Part shown: positions 56,570 to 64,000 of the stretch, piece by piece
How the letters are laid out: each line of letters begins with the position of its first letter
Numbering within the stretch: the first letter of the stretch is position 1
The notes under the pieces: model-generated
Told to the model about the DNA's origin: nothing
The model's database searches: none
The model's input: the letters and a program-made list of their open reading frames with translations, nothing else
Translations under genes and position numbers: made by a program
Assembly: GCA_021613375.1 (NCBI GenBank)
Contig: CM038721.1
Coordinates: 6,123,486-6,187,485 of the forward strand
Reading direction: 5' to 3'
From: Megaleporinus macrocephalus
Taxonomy: Eukaryota > Chordata > Actinopteri > Characiformes > Anostomidae
Length of the DNA stretch: 64,000 nt

Positions 56570-58582
56570 TACTAACCACTACACCACCGTACTAACCACT
56601 ACACCACAGTGCTAACCGCTACACCACCATACTAACCACTACACCACCATACTAACCACTACACCACAGTGCTAACCACTACACCACCATACTAACCACT
56701 ACACCACCATACTAACCACTACACCACCGTACTAACCACTACACCACCATACTAACCACTACACCACCATACTAACCACTACACCACCATAATAACCACT
56801 ACACCACCATACTAACCACTACACCACCGTACTAACCACTACACCACCATACTAACCACTACACCACCATACTAACCACTACACCACAGTGCTAACCACT
56901 ACACCACCATACTAACCACTACACCACCATACTAACCACTACACCACCATACTAACCACTACACCACTACACTAACCACTACACCATACTAACCACTACA
57001 CCACAGTGCTAACCACTACACCACCATACTAACCACTACACCACCATACTAACCACTACACCACTGTACTAACCACTACACCACCATACTAACCACTACA
57101 CCACCGTACTAACCACTACACCACCATACTAACCACTACACCACAGTGCTAACCGCTACACCACCATACTAACCACTACACCACCGTACTAACCACTACA
57201 CCACCGTGCTAACCACTACACCATCATACTAACCACTACACCACCGTACTAACCACTACACCACCATACTAACCACTACACCACCGTACTAACCACTACA
57301 CCACCGTACTAACCACTACACACTGTACTGACCACTACACCACCGTACTAACCGCTACACACTGCTGACCACTACACCACCGTACTAACCACTACACCAC
57401 CATACTAACCACTACACCACCATACTGACGCTACACCACCATACTAACTGCTACACACTGTGCTGACCACTACACGACTGTACTAACCACTACACCACCA
57501 TACTGACCACTACACCACTGTACTAACCACTACACCACCATACAAACCACTACACCACCATACTAACCACTACACCACCGTACTGACCACTACACCACCG
57601 TACTAACCACTACACCACCGTACTGACCACTACACCACCGTACTGACCACTACACCACCGTACTAACCACTACACCACCATACTAACCTCTACACCACCG
57701 TACTAACCACTACACCACCATACTGACCACTACACCACCATACAAACCACTACACCACCATACTGACCACTACACCACTGTACTAACCACTACACCACCA
57801 TACAAACCACTACACCACCATACTAACCACTACACCACCGTACTGACCACTACACCACCGTACTAACCACTACACCACCGTACTGACCACTACACCACCG
57901 TACTGACCACTACACCACCGTACTAACCACTACACCACCATACTAACCTCTACACCACCGTACTAACCACTACACCACCATACTGACCACTACACCACCA
58001 TACTAACCACTACACCACAGTGCTAACCGCTACACCACCGTACTAACCACTACACCACCGTACTAACCACTACACCACCGTGCTAACCACTACACCATCG
58101 TACTAACCACTACACCACCGTACTAACCACTACACCACCGTACTAACCACTACACCACCATACTAACCACTACACCACCATACTGACCATTACACCACCG
58201 TACTAACCACTACACCACCATACTAACCACTACACCACCATACTAACCACTACACTCCCATACTAACAACTACACCACCATACTAACCACTACAACACCA
58301 TACTGACCACTACACCACCGTACTAACCACTACACCACCATACTAACCACTACACCACCATACTAACCTCTACACCACCGTACTAACCACTACACCACCA
58401 TACTGACCACTACACCACCATAATAACCACTACACCACCATACTAACCACTACACCACCGTACTAACCACTACACCACCATAATAACCACTACACCACCA
58501 TACTAACCACTACACCACCGTACTAACCACTACACCACCGTGCTAACCACTACACCACCATACTAACCACTACACCACCATG
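56570..58582 (+). repeat. 20-bp minisatellite of about 100 units
   Basis: Unit ACTAACCACTACACCACCAT with a common C/T-G variant (CACCGT), plus occasional GTGCTAACC units. The array starts at the exact place where family F copy 1 (42010-42055) has a single related GTGCTAACTACTG, so the unit is derived from the end of that element. Longer internal blocks (for example around 57520-57720 and 57760-57960) repeat as about 240-base higher-order units. Confidence 0.95.
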
Positions 58583-58828
58583 CCGCCATCAGGAAACGAT
58601 GAATGCATTAATTTCTTTTTAACTTTATAGACTTCGTCTACATTTGAGACAGACCTATAGATCCAAACTTGCCTGTAAGCCTGCAATACAGTAAAACTCT
58701 AGCTGCTTGATTTTTCCTTGTTTTTAACAAATCTCTGTGAAAGAGTGAAGCACTGGCTGGTTTGCTGGCGCAGGCTTTGAAGTGAGTGGGGACACTAGTT
58801 CAGCTCCTGCTAAGTGCTTGCCGTCGAC

Positions 58829-58852
58829 TGTGTGTGTGTGTGTGTGTGTGTG
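58829..58852 (+). repeat. (GT)n microsatellite
   Basis: GT repeats followed by GCGACAGCGAGAG. Confidence 0.9.
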
Positions 58853-59004
58853 CGACAGCGAGAGTGTGTGTAGCCGCAGGAGAGCGCCACATTCACACAC
58901 GGGTGCTGGATGCTAGTTAGCGTCAGCGGAGCAGGATGAGGTGTCAGGAGTCAAATCAAGACTCCAGTACTGCACACCCTGACAGAGAGTCATACATATT
59001 ACAC

Positions 59005-59134
59005 ACAGAGAGGGGGTGGGGGTGGAGAGGGGAGAGAGAGAGAAAAGAGAGAGAAGAGAGAGAGGGAGAGAAGGAGAGGGAGAGAAAGAAAATGAAAAGG
59101 AGATAGAGAGACAGCGAGAGAGAGAGAGAGAGAC

Positions 59135-59191
<57 letters not shown>

Positions 59192-59841
59192 GAGAGAGAA
59201 AAGAGAGAGAAAGAGAGAGAGGGGAGAGAGAGAGTAGGAAAGAGAGAAGAAAAAGAGATTAAAAAGGTAGAGAGACAAAGAGAGAGGGAAAGAGAGAAGG
59301 AGAGGAAGGAGAGAAAGAAAATGAAAATGAGATTGAGAGACAGAGAGAGAGCGAGAGAGAGAGAGATCAAAAAGATAAAGAGAGATAGAGAGAGAGAAAG
59401 TAAGGGGATGGGAAGACAGACAGATAAAGCGAGGGCAGCGGGGGCAAAGAAGAGAGACAAAGGGCAAGTGAGAGAGAGTAAGAGAGAGAGTGTGGGAAGG
59501 GCTAGAGGGACAGATAAGAAAGAGAAAGGAGATAGAGATAAAGAGACAAAGAGAGGAACAGAAAGGAAAGAAAAAGAGAAAGGAAAGAAAGAGAGAGATA
59601 GGCATGGGGACAGAGAGAGACAGATAATGAATGAGAGAGAGATAGAGCGAAAGACAGGACAATAAAGGAGAGAAAGAGAGAGGTGGAGAGGGGGAGAGAG
59701 ACAGACAGATATAGAAAGAGAAAGAGTAAGAAGATGGAGACAAAGTGAGAATAGAATAAAAGTGAGGGAGGTTAAGGAAGAGGAAAGAAAGTGGAGGGCA
59801 GGGACAGAGAAGAAAGACAAAAGAAAAAGGGAGAGAGAGAA

Positions 59842-59900
<59 letters not shown>
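59005..59900 (+). repeat. 0.9-kb polypurine tract, mostly (GA)n
   Basis: GA-rich with GAAAGA, GGGAGA and GATAGAGA variants, ending in a pure (GA)n at 59845-59900. The minus frames of 273 and 331 codons are Ser/Leu/Phe low complexity. Second long polypurine tract in the window besides 29125-30297. Confidence 0.95.
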
Positions 59901-59902
<2 letters not shown>

Positions 59903-60780
59903 CTTCATGTGTGCTCTGTAGACAGACTGCAGGCTGTAATGGTCTGAACTGAGCTGAGCTGAGCTGATCTGATCTGGGGGGCTTTAAAAATAGGAAATGA
60001 CCTCCTTCACACATAGCGTCACCATCACACCCTGAACATACACACGGCCGACACCAGCTCTCTACTTCCTCCACAAGACTGAAACTGTGACGTCCAGTCG
60101 CGATAAAGCGACAGACTGGATAAGAGCCTAACGTGGTGAGAGGCAGGGATGGATTGCTGAGGGGCCTCCGACTGCCAGGGGCCTCGAGAAGACTCAGATC
60201 CTTCGCATGATCCGTTGCAGATGTCAACATGGCCCATGAACATGTGACTAACTGACTAAATGTTTTCGATTGACTCGTGAGATATACACGCTCTTCAGTC
60301 CACTTACAATGTTGACACAACAGGACGCTGCTCATTAACAATTCCAATTCTGTGCCGGACTCTCGGCAAACGAGCCTAACAGGAACCAATCAGAGTGCAG
60401 GCGTGTAGACACAGTAGCAGACTGCCATGCCAACAGCTAGCGAGCGACGTGGTATGACTCACTGTTTTGAAAATGCAGCATTAACTTCAGCAGAGCATGA
60501 ATACTGCACACCTGCAAGTCATTCAGATTGATTCTAGAGAAACCTGCTAGAATTGTTCACTGTGGGGGTGAATGGAACCAGACGTCCACCAATAAAAGCT
60601 CCCTCCCAGCAAGTCATTACACAAAATGGTTAAATATATGCATCCTGGTATCTGAGTTATTGATTTCTGAAAGTTTCGTGATAAAGTTTTGGTTTGAATT
60701 GCATTTTAAGTGATGTATTTAATCCACTCAGGGTGGAGGGATACATACAGGGTGTTGTGAGGCAAAATAGTAACCAAAGA
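59901..60780. other. Single-copy stretch
   Basis: A short tandem GAGCTGAGCTGAGCTGA near 59951. The rest of 59990-60430 has moderate GC and no repeats. No gene supported. Confidence 0.3.
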
Positions 60781-61139
60781 AAACCATCATCATCATCATC
60801 AACATTATATATAAAAACTCAGAAGACGTGTAGGTTCACTGCTGATTTTAATGGTAAATAAATCTATGTTTATGTTGGAACCCTGGAGCCCTGGTTCCCA
60901 TCACCACCACTGTAAAGAAAGAGTCTCTACAATCAACCATCTCACACTAAACCACACTAAACTCTGAATTAAGCCGTTTATATCTCTAGGCCTGCGTTGT
61001 TTAGAAATTTTGAAAAGTTGGTGGAATTCCCCTTTACAAATACATTTGAATGACATATTTTAATGCACTATTTTATGTCTAATTATTTTTAGGAGCTGCA
61101 GTTAAAATAACCCTGATAATCAGCCAGTGGTGCATTCCT

Positions 61140-61540
61140 GCTGATTAGGCGGAACATTTTCTGCTAGAAATGCTAGAAATGACCATCATGGCTAGACCAT
61201 CATGGCTGGTCACCAGCAAAACCAGCGTATGTTGTTTTTTAGATGCTGGTATGCTGGTCAGCAGCAGCAGGGGAAGTTGATAAGCTGGTTACCAGCTCTG
61301 TTGTCGAAACAAAACCTCCCAAAAAAGGAAAAAAAAAACATACTTTTGATGTAAATCAATGGAACCAGACTCTTTACCAAGTAATTGGTAATACAATATG
61401 CAACAACAGTATGCTGTGTCCAGATGCTGGTATACTGGTCGACCAGGTTGACCATGCTGCAGTGACCATTTAAACCAGCACCAGACCCGCATAGACCAGC
61501 TTAGACTAGCATGGCCAGCATGCTTCTTAGTTCTTTGTTT
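61140..61540. repeat. ACCAGC/GCTGGT-rich element
   Basis: Repeated GATGCTGGTATGCTGGTC and ATGCTGGTATACTGGTCGAC words with complementary ACCAGCTTAGACTAGCATGG at the right, typical of a palindromic fish DNA element. No coding region. Confidence 0.5.
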
Positions 61541-61714
61541 CTTTAGGCTTGCCACTAAGCTATGAGGATAATGCAGCTAACAAGTAATGGAAGTATTTGG
61601 AAATAATTTGGAAATAGGCCCGCAGTTAGCGCCAGCTGCATGCATAAATATACCCAGACACGTTCTACATACAGTCTTGAGTTGTTAAAGGGGGGCATTC
61701 TGCTTTAAACCGTG

Positions 61715-61717
<3 letters not shown>

Positions 61718-61747
<30 letters not shown>
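61718..61747 (+). repeat. (ATA)n microsatellite
   Basis: About ten AAT units. Confidence 0.9.
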
Positions 61748-63500
61748 TGTATATTATGTTGTTTGGGGTTGTACAGTGTTCTACAGCATAGCATCATTTC
61801 TGTTAGCCTTATCAATCTGCTAGCATTCACAATCATTTTCAAGTTTTCATTCATTAATGTTCCCACACTACAATATCCAGTGTGCAAATAGATCATACAA
61901 AAAATTGGAAACCCCCATGGTGTCAAACAATCCTGAGTGTTGGGGTCACTAAGCTATATAGGCTCCTAAGTAAAATCAAGATAGTTAGCAGTCAGAGGAA
62001 AGAAACTGAACTGAGGTAACTCTAGCTATCCATGTAGCTATCCTGTTAACTTTAGCTTTTAGCTTGATATCCTCGCAATTTTAGTCAATTTTGTTGTTTG
62101 AGTAACAAATTCCCTCTAATATAATAACAAACCCTGACCTGCCCGCCACTGAGCTAGTGTAAGATATACAATATACAAGAATATACAAGAAAAATAGTGA
62201 TTCTATCTTTATTTAGCACTAAGTGGCCACTAAGAGGTAAGTCTTTTTAAACTTTCAGTCAGAAAAGAAGCCAAACTGAGTTCAAATATCTAGATATCCA
62301 AGCTAAACTGCTAGCTTTTGCTTTATCCTCATAATCTGAGGTATTTATGTTGTTTGTGTAACATATTCTCAAATATATAATGATTTAAAGACACTTTCCA
62401 TAGTTATACCACTGAAATAAGATATGCCATCCTTTGAAAATATTTCAAAACAGACCCAATTCTAGCATTTTAGAGACTCTGGCTGGCCATAGGATGTGAA
62501 TAGACTTGTTTACAAGAGATGTACTCTCTCAAATTAGACTTGCTTGACACCAAATGACAAACTGTGATCCATTCTGAGGCCTGAGGCCTCATTTTTGTCA
62601 GCGCTCGTAGCTAAAAGGAAGACATACAGCATCAGAAACAACATAAACAAGTCCAGGCATGCAGTTAGCACAATGCTAACTGGATAATAAGCTCCTGCTC
62701 TGGGGCTAGCTGTCTAGGCTTTGTAGTTCCAGGGCAAAATGAACTACACTTGAGCTGTGACTGTAAAGGTTCCCGCAAACTATCGCTTTAAAGGAAGTCA
62801 GGACTGACAGAAAAAGCAACACGCTGTAATAAAAACACAGTGGCTCAGCTTTTACACAGTTTCTGCTACAGCGTTTAGCGGTGTTTAGTGACTCGGTCCG
62901 AGGGCATATGTTCTGAATTTGGACAAAGCACTTGTCAGCTCTTTTCCACAGAGCGCTGGAATTGTTTCCTAATAGTGAGTTTTTTTTTTTTATGAGGGCC
63001 AGTTTTTTTTTTGTGTTGTTTTTTTGTGAAGCAAAAGCCCTTTTGGATGTTTCCATTTTAAACCGGTCATTAGGGCCTGTTTGCTGTGCGGTTATTATCC
63101 AGCAACAGGGCACATTTTCGAGAGCTCACTCTTTCCATGCGAAACCACATGACACTGCAATTGCAGCTCCAACGGGCTAAAACACAAAACCAGGGCCTGA
63201 AAAACGCTAACGTGCGCTTAGCTCTTCTTCTTCTTCTCCTTCACCTCTTTTTAGCTAAAGCCCTGCTGTGAACTTGACCTTCAACCCAAATAGCCCCCCC
63301 ACAATAGCATTAGCTACGGAAGCTTCTCTAATATGGAGCTAACATCTTAGCACAGCCTATAAAAGAACATTTCAAACATTTCTAAAGAAGAAAAATGTGA
63401 TTTATAATAACACATTATTGCTGCCATTTTAAATACCATCACACCAACAAAAAACACTTTTTTTTTTTTCATTTTTCTATGACAGTTGCTCTTTATATCC
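61748..63500. other. Stretch without a supported gene
   Basis: Short AT-rich runs, several small T runs near 62980-63030 and a CTTCTTCTTCT run near 63226. Small frames on both strands have no recognisable product. Nothing else seen. Confidence 0.35.
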
Positions 63501-63504
63501 TCTG

Positions 63505-64000
63505 ACAGTTTCATGATGAACGGACCAATAGAAATGCACTAAAACCACTAGTAATAAAACCTTATTACATTAACCAGCATTGGAATTGAAAATCAGTTTT
63601 GGCCTCCACTGTAAAGTTACTATTTTGGAGGCACTTGATTAGTCCTTTGGACACTAATACTGAATATCAGATTTTAATCTACATTAAAGGAGATTTTCTT
63701 CAACTTTGCATTAGCTGAGAATAGCTGAGATGTAAACAAATGTAATTTAGAGTAGTTTGGATTAAAGAAAAAAAAACTTGCAAAACCAGAACAGTGGTGG
63801 TTATAGTAACCAGACATCCACCACTGACTTTTACCACCATCGACATCACATACAAACAAACACTCAGAGGACACATTTACTATAAACTGCCTATATTTGT
63901 GTTGTGACCCCTGGTTCCCATTACCACCACTGTAAAGAAGTCCCACTCTGAGTGGCTCTGTTTACATCACAGTGATGGAGTGAAACTGGAATTCCCCTTT
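63505..64000. repeat. Dispersed repeat fragments (family D and a CCCTGGTTCCCAT piece)
   Basis: CGGACCAATAGAAATGCACT at about 63521 belongs with family D. At 63909-63935 CCCTGGTTCCCATTACCACC also occurs (as CCCTGGTTCCCATCACCACC) at 60890-60910, followed in both places by ACTGTAAAGAA. The end GGAATTCCCCTTT resembles a MITE border also seen near 61024. Confidence 0.5.

Noticed and set aside
56570..58582. Array resembling a CRISPR by regular spacing
   Set aside because: Units are contiguous with no unique spacers, in a vertebrate-type genome; it is a minisatellite.
58913..59908. 331- and 273-codon minus-strand frames
   Set aside because: (CT)n translation, low complexity.

Overview
This window looks like noncoding DNA from a teleost fish. 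The repeat families point to an otophysan such as a characin, catfish or electric eel, but the species is an inference. It is AT-rich, dense in long dinucleotide tracts ((AT)n, (GT)n, (GA)n) and minisatellites, and carries many decayed DNA transposons of the Tc1/mariner, PIF/Harbinger and hAT kinds plus fragments of non-LTR retrotransposons. There is no operon-like gene packing, no tRNA or rRNA gene, no CRISPR array and no long conserved open frame. Nearly all open frames here are chance frames or translations of tandem repeats. I read the window as intergenic or intronic sequence.

The only protein-coding evidence is indirect. A 96-base segment at 9831-9926 has consensus splice sites on both sides. 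A segment at 16588-16688 has a strong acceptor and an in-frame stop. Both are on the plus strand and their splice phases fit together. They may be the last two exons of a gene that enters from the left, but I do not recognise the protein. Weaker candidates are a 72-base minus-strand exon (33729-33800) and a CpG-rich patch with a donor-like site on the minus strand (30830-31065).

Layout: 0-3 kb holds four copies of a repeat carrying a reverse-transcriptase motif, with another element inserted between copies. From 3.4 to 7.3 kb are TIR elements and a local 0.3-kb duplication. From 7.3 to 17.6 kb are mostly single-copy blocks, a mosaic duplication, Tc1-like remnants and the exon pair. From 17.7 to 25.3 kb are an (AT)n-bearing duplication, Tc1-like remnants, a LINE fragment and a 49-bp minisatellite. 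From 25.4 to 30.3 kb are a complex tandem array and a 1.2-kb polypurine tract. From 31.3 to 33 kb are an (AT)n/(GT)n compound and an hAT element with an 8-bp target duplication. From 34.3 to 40 kb two blocks of one 21-bp minisatellite flank a single-copy island and a 67-bp array. From 40.6 to 46.6 kb are a second Tc1-like MITE, a single-copy island (42.2-43 kb) and a tandemly duplicated LINE-tail/Tc1 block. From 47.6 to 54.4 kb are three arrays of a 42-bp unit, two PIF/Harbinger-type elements (one nested in another MITE) and an inverted distant repeat. From 55 to 60 kb are (AT)n tracts, a 2-kb array of a 20-bp unit grown from a retroelement-like tail, and a 0.9-kb polypurine tract. From 60 to 64 kb is mostly single-copy sequence with MITE fragments.

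The single-copy islands with homeobox-, POU- and nuclear-receptor-type sites are candidate conserved noncoding (enhancer) elements. This rests on composition and motifs only. I found no new enzymatic or defence system. The most informative structures are the nested and duplicated transposons and the minisatellites that appear to have arisen from transposon ends.
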